A DNA stretch of 64,000 nucleotides from Deinococcus radiopugnans ATCC 19172 (GTDB lineage Bacteria; Deinococcota; Deinococci; Deinococcales; Deinococcaceae): NCBI RefSeq assembly GCF_006335125.1, contig NZ_VDMO01000008.1, positions 62,001-126,000 of the forward strand, read 5' to 3'. The first letter of the stretch is position 1. The number at the start of each line of letters is the position of its first letter. A program made the position numbers and the translations under genes. Below are positions 8,616 through 18,918 of the stretch, piece after piece. The notes under the pieces were generated by a model, which saw only the letters and a list, made by a program, of their open reading frames with translations, searched no databases and was not told where the DNA came from.

Positions 8616-11228
8616 TTACCCCCGCGCCAGCTCCTCCCGCTCGTGATGCACTTCCTCCGACACCAGGGGCGAGGTGATCAGCGGTTTGAAGTCCTCGTCG
8701 GCCACCACCTCCCAGCGGCGGCGGCCCAGCAGGCCCGCGCCGACGCTCAGGACGGCGATGCCCAGCAGCACCAGCATGAAGGTGACGTAACTGCCCTGGA
8801 ACGCGCCGCTCAGGGCGTGGCGGAAGGCGTTGACGCTCTGCGTGACCGGCACGAAGTTGTGGATGGCCCCGAAAAAGGGCGGCGAGAGTTCCACCGGGTA
8901 GCTGCCCCCCGACGCCGCGAGTTGCAGCACCAGCAGCACCAGGGCGATCAGCCGCCCCGCCGCGCCGAACAGGAAGATCAGCGCCAGCACCAGCGTCAAG
9001 AAGGTCAGGCTGGAGGCCAGCGCCGTGGCGATCACCTGCGCCGGGTGCAGGAACTCCACCCCCAGCGCGTGCACGCCCCAGACCACCAGCAGCGCCTGCA
9101 CGCAGACCAGCGCAGCGGGAACAGCGGCCTTGCGCAGCATCCGCGCGAACTGCGAGGTGCCGCGTCCACTGCGGGGCAACTGGCTGTACGGAAAGATGAA
9201 GGTGGTCAGCGTGACGCCCACCCACAGGCTCAGGGCCATGAAATACGGCGCGAATCCGGCCCCGTTGTTCTTGACCGGGGCGAACTTCTCGGTCACGGGC
9301 AGCACGCTGGCGCTGAGGCCCGCCGGATCACCGCCCAGGCCCTCGGTGTCGGCGGGAATCTTGCTGTAGAGGGTGTCCAATCCGTCGCGCAGCTTGACAG
9401 CCCCGGCGTCCAGATCCGTCGCCCCGGTCTGGAGTTTGGTGGCCCCACGGCTCAGGGTGTTCAGGCCATTCCTCAGCTCGCCGGATTTCTGGGCCAGGGT
9501 GGACGCACCATTTTCCAGGTTGTTCAGATCGCCCTGCGCGGGCAATTGCGCGGTGATCTGCCCCAGCGCGTCCTTGATCTTGAGGTTGCCGTCAACAAGG
9601 GTATTCACGCCACCTTGCAGAGAGGTAGCCCCCGCACTCAGCTCAGCCGCCCCCTTTGCCGCCTCATTGGATTTCTGGGCCAGTGTCGCCGCCCCGCTCT
9701 GAAGTTGCGCCGTGCCCGTCGTGAGCTGCACGGCCCCGGCGCTGAGCTGCCGCGCGCCTTTCACAGCAGCGGCGGAGGCAGCGGAGGCATCCTTCAACCC
9801 CGTGGCAAGAGAGGCGGCCCCGCTTTGCACTTTGGCCGTCCCCGCTGCCAGATCGTTCGCCCCCGTCGCCAGCTGTCCGGCACTGACGGCCGCTTTCTGC
9901 GCCCCGTCGGCCAGTTTGGGCAGCGCGTTGCTCAGGCTGTTGCTGCCCGCGTGAACCCCCGTGGCCCCGCTGTTGATCTGCGCGATACCGCCCTTGAGTT
10001 CGCCGGGCAACAGCGCCTGATCCTTCACCGACTCATTCAGGGTCTTGGTGCCGGTGGCGAGTTCGGCGGCGCCCTGGTTCAGCTTGTTGGCCCCATCTGT
10101 GGCCTGCTGGAGGCCGCCCGACAACTCCTTGAGGCCACCCGCAAGCTGCTTATTCCCGGCCGCCACTTTCCCGGCCCCGGCGTTGGCCGCTTTTGCCCCA
10201 GTCGAGAGCTGATCCGCCCCGTCTGAAAGCTGGCCCAACCCAGTCTGAAGCTGAGGAAGTTTGGAAGCCAATTCTTTGCTTCCGCCCGCCAGTTGCGCCG
10301 CGCCGGCATTCGCACTTTTCGCCCCGGCCGACAGCGCTGAGGCTCCGTCCGAGAGTTGAGTCAGTCCGGCCGACAACTGCGCCGTCCCGCTCTGAAGCTG
10401 TCCCACGCCAGTCTGGAGTGGTGCGAGCTGGGCCTGGCCGGGCGCGGCCGCCTCCAACTGGCGCAGACCGCTGGAGAGTTGGGCGCTGCCGTCCGTGAGT
10501 CTGCCGACGCCGGAAGACAGCGATTTCGCACCTTCTGTGAGCTGTGCGCCGCCATTCGCCGCAGCTTTCGCGCCAGTGGCCAGCTCAGTCGCACCATCCT
10601 TGAGCGCTTTCGTGCCGTCCTCCAGGGTTGCCGCGCCGTCGCGCAGTTTCCCTGTCGCCGTGCGAATGTCGGCGAAGCCCTTCTGCACGTCTTTCAGCGA
10701 GTCGCCCACCACCTCCCAGCGGTTCTCGCCCAGCGTGCGGTTCAATTCGTCGCTCAGGGTGTCCGCGAAGGTGGACGCCACGCGGCTGGCGAAGTAGCTG
10801 CCACCCTCCGAGACGTAGAACTTCAGCAGGCCGTGGCTGGAGCTGTCCCCCTCCACCGCCTTCGCACTGAAATCGCGGGGCAGGGTCAGCGAGAAGTAGG
10901 CGTCGCCGCGTCGCACGGCCTCCTGGGCGGCGGCCTCGCTGGGGTAGCTCAGGTAGTTGAATTTGGGATCGGCGCGCAGATCGTCCACGACTTCCGCGCC
11001 CAGCCGCACGGTCTCGCCCCGGCTCTGCGTGCCCTTGTCCAGATTGACCAGCGCCACCGGCAAGTTCTTCAGGTTGCCGTAGGGATCGATGGCGCTGCCC
11101 AGGTAGATGCCCGCGTACAGCAGCGGCACCACCGCGATGGCAGCGGCGGACAGCCACATCATGGGGTGACGCCACAGGCTGCGCTCGGCGGGGGTCAGGA
11201 TTTTGAAGTCTTGGATCAGTCTGGACAT
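8616..11228 (-). CDS. YhgE/Pip-family membrane protein
   Basis: Large (870-residue) membrane protein. One N-terminal transmembrane segment (about residues 25-45) is followed by an extracytoplasmic region. Roughly residues 190-640 are made of short repeats rich in Gly, Ala, Leu and Gln (patterns such as LSSGVGRL, LATGAKAAANG, LSDGASAL). The C-terminus has about five or six membrane segments resembling an ABC-2 permease. This is the architecture of the YhgE/phage-infection-protein family, whose transport role is poorly defined. AAGGAG lies upstream of the start. It is divergent from a TetR regulator, which probably represses it. Confidence 0.9.
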   Translation of the reverse strand: MSRLIQDFKILTPAERSLWRHPMMWLSAAAIAVVPLLYAGIYLGSAIDPYGNLKNLPVALVNLDKGTQSRGETVRLGAEVVDDLRADPKFNYLSYPSEAAAQEAVRRGDAYFSLTLPRDFSAKAVEGDSSSHGLLKFYVSEGGSYFASRVASTFADTLSDELNRTLGENRWEVVGDSLKDVQKGFADIRTATGKLRDGAATLEDGTKALKDGATELATGAKAAANGGAQLTEGAKSLSSGVGRLTDGSAQLSSGLRQLEAAAPGQAQLAPLQTGVGQLQSGTAQLSAGLTQLSDGASALSAGAKSANAGAAQLAGGSKELASKLPQLQTGLGQLSDGADQLSTGAKAANAGAGKVAAGNKQLAGGLKELSGGLQQATDGANKLNQGAAELATGTKTLNESVKDQALLPGELKGGIAQINSGATGVHAGSNSLSNALPKLADGAQKAAVSAGQLATGANDLAAGTAKVQSGAASLATGLKDASAASAAAVKGARQLSAGAVQLTTGTAQLQSGAATLAQKSNEAAKGAAELSAGATSLQGGVNTLVDGNLKIKDALGQITAQLPAQGDLNNLENGASTLAQKSGELRNGLNTLSRGATKLQTGATDLDAGAVKLRDGLDTLYSKIPADTEGLGGDPAGLSASVLPVTEKFAPVKNNGAGFAPYFMALSLWVGVTLTTFIFPYSQLPRSGRGTSQFARMLRKAAVPAALVCVQALLVVWGVHALGVEFLHPAQVIATALASSLTFLTLVLALIFLFGAAGRLIALVLLVLQLAASGGSYPVELSPPFFGAIHNFVPVTQSVNAFRHALSGAFQGSYVTFMLVLLGIAVLSVGAGLLGRRRWEVVADEDFKPLITSPLVSEEVHHEREELARG

Positions 11229-11289
11229 GGCGGCTCCTTGAAACGGGAGAGCCGCAGCCCTCCCCGAATGGCTCCACTATCCTCCTCTG

Positions 11290-11333
11290 TTGACAATTCG
11301 TCAAGTGACAGAGTGTCATAAACGTGTTAGGCT
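11290..11333 (+). promoter_or_regulatory. TetR promoter with two inverted repeats
   Basis: TTGAC-N5-GTCAA (11290-11304) is followed by the perfect repeat TGACA-GAG-TGTCA (11306-11318). GTGACA (11305-11310) then reads as a -35, with 17 bases to TAGGCT (11328-11333) and 6 bases to the ATG at 11340, a leaderless arrangement. The palindromes overlap the -35, as expected for an autoregulated TetR operator that would also shield the divergent YhgE promoter. Confidence 0.75.
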
Positions 11334-11339
11334 GATCTC

Positions 11340-11921
11340 ATGACGGCCTCTTCCCTGCCCCCCCGCCGCCTGAGTGCGGAAAACCGCCGTGAACAGATTC
11401 TGGAGATGGCGGCGGCACTGTTCATCGATAGGGGGTTCGAGGCGGTGGGCATGAACGACATCGCCCGCGAGTTGCAGACCTCGCGGCCCACGGTGTACAC
11501 CTATTTCACGTCCACCGAGGACATGTTGCGCGCCCTGCTGCGGGAACGCCTGCCGGCCATGTGGGAGCAGTTGCGGCCCATCCTGCCCACCTCCGGCGAA
11601 TTCCAGGCCGACACGTTCAGCGCGCTGTTCCTGGCGCTGCTGCACGAGCGCGAGTTGCTGCTGCTGCTGCACAGCGGCGGCGGCCCGATCTTCCGCGAGC
11701 AACGCGGGCACTTTCTACAACAACTGGGCGAGTGGATCGAACCATACCGGCGAGCGGAGTCCAGGCAGCCCCAGGTTCTGCACCTGATCACGCTGCTGCT
11801 GGAAGCGGCGGCGGTGGAGGCCGTGCGGGCCGTGCGAGACGACGCGGAGCTGGCGGCGCAGGCACGGACGATAGGCCAGTTCATCGCGGCAGGCGTGGCG
11901 GTCACGGGCAAAGAGGGCTGA
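11340..11921 (+). CDS. TetR family transcriptional regulator
   Basis: 193 residues. The N-terminal helix-turn-helix is plain: ILEMAAALFIDRGFEAVGMN, then DIARELQTSRPTVYTYF with the typical recognition helix (about residues 18-65). The C-terminal helical ligand domain is not recognisable by sequence. It is transcribed away from the YhgE/Pip gene across a 111 bp gap containing two palindromes, so it most likely represses that gene and itself. The inducer is unknown. Confidence 0.93.
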   Translation: MTASSLPPRRLSAENRREQILEMAAALFIDRGFEAVGMNDIARELQTSRPTVYTYFTSTEDMLRALLRERLPAMWEQLRPILPTSGEFQADTFSALFLALLHERELLLLLHSGGGPIFREQRGHFLQQLGEWIEPYRRAESRQPQVLHLITLLLEAAAVEAVRAVRDDAELAAQARTIGQFIAAGVAVTGKEG

Positions 11922-11981
11922 TCCCCGCAAAGCACCACGCCAGCCCTTTGCGTGTGGGCAGACGGGCGCAAAGCCCGCGTT

Positions 11982-12109
11982 TTAGAGCAATTGTCAAAAG
12001 TGCTGTGTGCTTTTGACCGAACGGAGTGAGTGAATTTTGCTGAGCATTTGGGAGAATGGAGGCATCAGAAGTCTTTTTTCTGATGCAGCAATTCGGACAA
12101 ATGCTCTAA
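11982..12109. repeat. MITE-like element with 14 bp terminal inverted repeats
   Basis: Ends TTAGAGCAATTGTC and GACAAATGCTCTAA match as inverted repeats at 13 of 14 positions. Inside are the hairpins GTCAAAAG/CTTTTGAC and GCATCAGAA/TTCTGATGC. The element is much more AT-rich than its surroundings and has no coding frame. Its right end contains the stop codon (TAG on minus) of the adjacent AAA gene. No second copy was seen in the window. Confidence 0.7.
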
Positions 12110-13482
12110 CCTGTCAGCAGGCGCAGTCTGGTTGGGCAGCACCCCGCGGCGACGGTTGGATCGGTCTCGCCCACCAGTTCGGCCCAGTCCCGGCGCACCC
12201 GCACCTCATCGGTGCGGCGTTCCAGCAGGTATTCCTGCACGCGGGCCATGCTCAGCACGCCCCCGGGCACGTGGGCGGCCAGTTGCTCGGCTTCCGTCAC
12301 CGTCCAGTGCGGCCAGAACCGGCGCAGCATCCCGGCCACCTGGGCCTGCGTGGCGTTGCCGATCAGCACATGCCGGTCCGCGCGGCCCGGGCGGATCAGG
12401 GCGGCGTCCAGCCCTGCCAGATCGTTGGTGGTCATGAAGGTCACCCGGCCCCCCTCGCCTGCCGCGACCCCGTCCAGGGCGTTCAACAGGCCGTTGAAGG
12501 ACAGCTTCACGCTGGGCGTTCTCGGTTCGCGGCCCAGAAACACGGCGTCGATGTCTTCCAGCAGCAGCAGGGCGCGGCGCGGCAGTTCGCCCAGCAGGGC
12601 GGTCAGGCGGTCATCGCTCAGGTCCGGCGTGGCCAGGTTCAGCACACACACGTTCAGCCCGGAGGCCCCCGCCAGCGCCGAGACCAGGCTGCTCTTGCCG
12701 TTGCCGGGCGGCCCGTGCAGCAGGTAGCCGCGGCGGTACGGAATGCCCAGGTCCGCGTACCACTCGCGGTCCTCGAAGAAACTGCCGAGGTCGGCGTGCA
12801 GGTTCTCCAGCAGGCCATCAGCGTAGATCAGGCTGCCCAGCGGACGGGCGGCCCGGCGTTCCACCAGTTTCCAGCCCTGGTACTCGGGCACGTAGATTTC
12901 GACGCGCCCGTCACTGCGGCCTGCCGTCAGGTCGTAGGCCTCGCGCAGCAGCTCGGCAATCACCGGACGCGCCCCGGACAGCATCCGGAAGGTCAAGCTA
13001 TGGGTGAAGCCCAGGCCCTGGTGGTTCTGCCCCTGCCGCTCGGTGCGCTGCGGGTACGCCAGCATCCAGTGGCCCCGGAAGCGCAGCAGCGCCGCGCCGC
13101 TCAGCGGAACGAGGCGGGCGGTGATCTCGTCGCCGTCGCGGTCCGTGCCGATGGTGACGTTATGACCGCCCATCTGCTCATTGAAGCGCGTGATCACGCC
13201 CAGATGCCGCAGATGACGGCCCACCGGTTGCGCCGCCAGCCACGCGGCCAGCCACGGAAAGGCCGGATCGTCGCCCTGAATGTCCAGCGTGACGGTCCAC
13301 CGGCGCTCCAGCTGCGAGAGCAGTTGCCCCGGCAGCGCACGGGCGGACATGGCCGCCGCGCTCAGCAGGCCGATCAGCAGGCCACCCTGCGCCAGTTCAT
13401 TGGTCGCCAGCGTGTGCCGTGCCGTCTCGATCAGCTCGGTCCAGACGGTGTGAAGAAGGTTGGAAAGGTCAGTGAGGTTCAT
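12106..13482 (-). CDS. BCS1-like AAA ATPase
   Basis: 458 residues. An N-terminal hydrophobic stretch (about residues 32-50) may anchor it in the membrane. A middle BCS1_N-like region is followed by an AAA module: WYADLGIPYRRGYLLHGPPG, GNGKSS (Walker A), LLLLEDIDAVF (Walker B), SFNGLLNALDGVA, TFMTTNDL and ALIRPGRAD (arginine finger region). These segments closely resemble mitochondrial BCS1, which moves folded Rieske protein across the inner membrane. The bacterial role is unknown and no Rieske or cytochrome bc gene is nearby. The last codons abut an inserted repeat that supplies the stop. Confidence 0.9.
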   Translation of the reverse strand: MNLTDLSNLLHTVWTELIETARHTLATNELAQGGLLIGLLSAAAMSARALPGQLLSQLERRWTVTLDIQGDDPAFPWLAAWLAAQPVGRHLRHLGVITRFNEQMGGHNVTIGTDRDGDEITARLVPLSGAALLRFRGHWMLAYPQRTERQGQNHQGLGFTHSLTFRMLSGARPVIAELLREAYDLTAGRSDGRVEIYVPEYQGWKLVERRAARPLGSLIYADGLLENLHADLGSFFEDREWYADLGIPYRRGYLLHGPPGNGKSSLVSALAGASGLNVCVLNLATPDLSDDRLTALLGELPRRALLLLEDIDAVFLGREPRTPSVKLSFNGLLNALDGVAAGEGGRVTFMTTNDLAGLDAALIRPGRADRHVLIGNATQAQVAGMLRRFWPHWTVTEAEQLAAHVPGGVLSMARVQEYLLERRTDEVRVRRDWAELVGETDPTVAAGCCPTRLRLLTG

Positions 13483-13644
13483 GGTCAGGTCCAGGGAAAG
13501 AGGCGCAGCAGTGTGCTTCTGTCTTCACCATGACCCTAGCCGTGATCCTGCCGCTCCCGCCTGTGCCGAATGGCTGAGGCGGGCCTGCGCGTGTGGGCTT
13601 AGCTGTGGCCTCCCCCGACGCCGGTCCAGCGCCCCAAACAGCAC

Positions 13645-13670
13645 AAAAAAACCTCTCCACGGTGGAGAGG
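13645..13670 (-). terminator. Terminator of the Crp/Fnr-type gene
   Basis: On the minus strand CCTCTCCAC pairs with GTGGAGAGG and is followed by seven T residues: a classic rho-independent terminator 18 bp after the stop codon. Confidence 0.92.
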
Positions 13671-13687
13671 CCTGGGAACGCAGAAGG

Positions 13688-14383
<696 letters not shown>

Positions 14384-14592
14384 GATCTCCAGCAGGATAC
14401 TCGAATCGGACGGTGTGAGGGGCAGATGTACCTTCAGCCGCCACAAGGCCGAAGATTAAGACAAGACAGGCCCAGGGTCATTTTCGTGAGCGGTCCTGGT
14501 CATCTGAAAGGGGTCCGAGGCCAACCACCCCGAGCTTTACCCCAGCCCTCAAGAAAAGGGGCCATTGATAAAGACTGGCCCACCGGATCCGC

Positions 14593-14621
14593 GTGACTTT
14601 CGGCGCCAAAAGTTTTATACT
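14593..14621 (+). promoter_or_regulatory. Promoter of the acyl-CoA dehydrogenase gene
   Basis: GTGACT, 17 bases, TATACT. Transcription would start near 14628 and give a leader of about 60 bases ending in an AAGGAG ribosome binding site. Confidence 0.7.
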
Positions 14622-14688
14622 CGGTCTAAACTACAGTGCCGGGTATCGTGCCAACAGGGGCATGGGTCCTGCACCACAAGGAGTCTGC

Positions 14689-16524
<1,836 letters not shown>

Positions 16525-16612
16525 GCTTTTAATATTCAGCGAACGGCGCTCACTCCTGCGGGGGTGGGCGCTGTGCTGTATTCGGCGGGACCGGCGCTAA
16601 ATCTGGGAGGCC

Positions 16613-16749
16613 ACACGGACTCCGATTGAAAGGTGTTAAAAACACCTGGAAATCCGAGCGTAGCGAGCAGGAGAAAAACGGGTTCCGGACGTGGAGTGTA
16701 GACATCGGCGCTGTCCCGATTTCTACCGCGTTACAAACGGAATTCGTAT
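16613..16749. repeat. Structured dispersed repeat, copy 1
   Basis: 137 bp element starting ACACGGACTCCGATTG and ending ACAAACGGAATTCGTAT; the ends form imperfect inverted repeats. It contains an AGGTGTT/AACACCT hairpin and a second stem (GTAGA.ATCGG with CCGAT.TCTAC) near the right end. A second copy lies at 62486-62643. It is non-coding and sits 88 bp after the acyl-CoA dehydrogenase stop. Confidence 0.88.
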
Positions 16750-16840
16750 CAGAAGGGGCAGCCCCCCTGCCAGTGCACATCCTCGCTTGGACACAGAGGC
16801 CACCGTAGAGAAGTGTATCCATCAGGCCCACCTGACCGGG

Positions 16841-17272
16841 TTAGCCGCCGTGGTTAACGGTTCGGCTGGCCTGCCAGTAGTGCAGGACCTTCTCCAGCTG
16901 TTCCAGAAAACCAGCGAAGCTCGACGACTTCACCAGATAGGAGCTGGCATGCAGGGTATAGGCCTCGCTCACGTCCTGCTGGGCGCTGGAGGTGGACAGG
17001 ATCACCACCGGAATATGCACCAGCCGCGGAGCTTTCTTCATCTCGCGCAGCAGTTCGAATCCGCTCATTCCTGGCATGTTCAGGTCCAGCAGCACCACGT
17101 CGGGCTGGAACTCGGGGCTGTGCAGCAGTGCCAGCGCCTCGCGGCCACTGCCCACGCAGGTCAGCACGCACTCCGGACACAGATGATCGAACGCTTCCTG
17201 AGCGAGCAACTGATCCTGCAGACTGTCATCCACGAGGAGGTAATGAAAGGGGAGCGGCATTCCCCGGATCAT
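16841..17272 (-). CDS. Single-domain response regulator (CheY/Rcp1-like)
   Basis: 143 residues forming only a receiver domain: acidic pair in YLLVDDS, phospho-acceptor Asp in DVVLLDLNMPGMSGFEL (about residue 63), the conserved Ser/Thr in PVVILSTSS and Lys in SYLVKSS. There is no output domain, so it acts by protein contact, as Rcp1 or CheY do. No histidine kinase is in the window. The start at 17272 is chosen because GGAGG precedes it closely; starts at 17260 or 17335 are possible. Confidence 0.9.
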   Translation of the reverse strand: MIRGMPLPFHYLLVDDSLQDQLLAQEAFDHLCPECVLTCVGSGREALALLHSPEFQPDVVLLDLNMPGMSGFELLREMKKAPRLVHIPVVILSTSSAQQDVSEAYTLHASSYLVKSSSFAGFLEQLEKVLHYWQASRTVNHGG

Positions 17273-17382
17273 AGAGCCTCCGGGGCCTGGGCCGGATGTG
17301 TGAGGGCGCCTCAAAGAAATGGGCGGACCACCCACTCAGGGTGCCACCTCAGTCAGTGAATCAGGACACCAACAGCAGCCGA

Positions 17383-17565
17383 TCAGCCGATGCGTGACAC
17401 CTTGTGGCCCACGGGCATGGTCGCTGAGCGGTCACGAGTGGGCGTGCTGGCGAAATTGCGGGTCTGCATCCGGGCCACCGGAACGAGCCGCCTCGTGGGC
17501 CGTGGGGCCAGCAGCAGCGCAATGGCCGCAACGCCGAACAGCACGATCAGAAGGAGACTCACCAT
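17383..17565 (-). CDS. Small predicted membrane protein
   Basis: 60 residues, one N-terminal transmembrane helix (VSLLLIVLFGVAAIALLLAP) followed by a basic tail rich in Arg and Thr. CATACT lies seven bases before the ATG on the minus strand, resembling a leaderless promoter. No family recognised; the reading relies on the clean hydrophobic helix and the free intergenic position. Confidence 0.5.
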   Translation of the reverse strand: MVSLLLIVLFGVAAIALLLAPRPTRRLVPVARMQTRNFASTPTRDRSATMPVGHKVSRIG

Positions 17566-17691
17566 ACGCAGCAGTATGTCAGTGCGGCCCGGCGCTGCCC
17601 ATTACGAATCGCTTCATTGGCGGCTGAGATCCTGCTCATTTCGCGGGCCTTTATGAGGTGCCCCCTGAGCCCCGGTCCACGGCAGCCAAGG

Positions 17692-17717
17692 AAAAACCCC
17701 CGCCTGAGCGGAGGTTT
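17692..17717 (-). terminator. Terminator after the tRNA pair
   Basis: On the minus strand AAACCTCCGC pairs with GCGGGGGTTT around a TCAG loop (one mismatch) and is followed by TT. It ends the tRNA-Cys/tRNA-Val transcript. Confidence 0.85.
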
Positions 17718-17723
17718 CCGGTG

Positions 17724-17798
17724 TGGTAGACCCGAGCAGATTTGAACTGCTGACCCCTACAGTGTCAATGTAGTGCTCTACCCCTGAGCTACGGATCT
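17724..17798 (-). tRNA. tRNA-Val (anticodon GAC)
   Basis: Reads AGATCCG for the 5' acceptor strand and CGGGTCT for the 3' strand (one G-T pair). It has a GCTC/GAGC D stem, an anticodon stem CTACA/TGTAG around TTGACAC (anticodon GAC), a T arm AGCAG-TTCAAAT-CTGCT, and an encoded CCA. The D loop is short (AGGGGTA). Confidence 0.96.
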
Positions 17799-17816
17799 GA
17801 AAAAGGGTGGGAATAT

Positions 17817-17891
<75 letters not shown>

Positions 17892-17937
17892 AACTGCAAG
17901 CCGCCTTCTGGCAGGGCTTTCCTCTCCAGCGCAAAGA

Positions 17938-17966
17938 ATACTAGCACGCCCCCGCAGACCTGTAAA
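17938..17966 (-). promoter_or_regulatory. Promoter of the tRNA-Cys/tRNA-Val transcript
   Basis: On the minus strand TTTACA is followed after 17 bases by TAGTAT, 47 bases upstream of tRNA-Cys. The -35 overlaps the expected -35 position of the divergent GDPD promoter. Confidence 0.8.
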
Positions 17967-17982
17967 CCGGTGGGCATCCGGC

Positions 17983-17988
17983 TAAACT
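17983..17988 (+). promoter_or_regulatory. Leaderless -10 box of the GDPD gene
   Basis: TAAACT lies six bases before the ATG at 17995, so the transcript would begin at or next to the start codon. No ribosome binding site is present. Confidence 0.7.
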
Positions 17989-17994
17989 GACTGT

Positions 17995-18894
17995 ATGAAA
18001 AAGCGGGGTTGGGCAGAGATGGGCTTGCTGGCTGTGGGGCTGCTGGGCCTGCTGGGGGCGTGTGGTGGCCGTCCGTCCGGGACGGAGGAGCCCAATCCTC
18101 TGATCACCGGGCGCGTGTGGAACGTGGCCCACCAGGGCGGTGAATTGCGGTGGCCCAGCAACACCATGCTGGCCTTTCGCAACGCGGCGGCGCTGGGCGT
18201 GAATATGCTGGACACCGACATGCACGCCACCAAAGACGGCGTACTGGTGCTGTCGCACGACGACACGCTAAACCGCCTGACCGACACGCAGGGCCGGATC
18301 GAGGACATGACGCTTGAGCAGGTGCAGGCGGCCGACGCGGGCTCTACCCTCTCGCTCGACGGCGGCCAGACCTTTCCCTTCCGGGGCCAGGGGGTGCGCG
18401 TCGCCACGCTGGCGGAACTGCTGGGCGCGTTCCCCGACATGCCGCTGTCCATTGAGATCAAGCAGGTCAGTCCCAGCCTAGGCGTGCCTTTCTGTCAGGC
18501 GCTGCGGGACGCGGGGGCCACGGCGCGCGTGGTGGTGTCCAGCTTCAGCGATGTGGCGATGCAGGATTTCCGCGCCGCCTGCCCCGAAGTCCTAACCAGC
18601 ATGACCGAGAAGGAACTGCGCCCGCTGGTGTTGCTGAGCAAGGTGGGGTTGGCTGGACTCGCGCCGCTGCCCGGTCGGTCGGCCCAGGTGCCGCTGACGG
18701 GCGGCGGCATCACGGTGGTGACGCCCTCTTTCTTGAAGGCCATGCACCGCCGGGGCGTGTCGGTGCAGGTCTGGACGATCAACGACGAGGCCACCATGCG
18801 CCGCCTGATCCGCATGGGCGTGGACGGCATCCTGACCGACGATCCAGTTTTGCTCAAGCGGGTGCTGGAAGAGGAAGGGCAGGCGCAGAGGTAG
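17995..18894 (+). CDS. Glycerophosphodiester phosphodiesterase lipoprotein
   Basis: Hydrolyses glycerophosphodiesters to glycerol-3-phosphate and an alcohol. The 299 residues start with a lipoprotein signal (hydrophobic stretch then LGAC at about residue 22), so the enzyme is expected to be anchored outside the cytoplasmic membrane. The GDPD core shows VAHQGGELRWPSNTMLAF (catalytic His region), DTDMHATKDGVLVLSHDDTL (Glu/Asp metal site; Glu of the usual ELDV is Asp) and VWTINDEATMRRLIRMGVDG near the end. Single gene, convergent with purA. Confidence 0.9.
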   Translation: MKKRGWAEMGLLAVGLLGLLGACGGRPSGTEEPNPLITGRVWNVAHQGGELRWPSNTMLAFRNAAALGVNMLDTDMHATKDGVLVLSHDDTLNRLTDTQGRIEDMTLEQVQAADAGSTLSLDGGQTFPFRGQGVRVATLAELLGAFPDMPLSIEIKQVSPSLGVPFCQALRDAGATARVVVSSFSDVAMQDFRAACPEVLTSMTEKELRPLVLLSKVGLAGLAPLPGRSAQVPLTGGGITVVTPSFLKAMHRRGVSVQVWTINDEATMRRLIRMGVDGILTDDPVLLKRVLEEEGQAQR

Positions 18895-18918
18895 CCGCGC
18901 CCGCCCCTGGCCCTCAGC

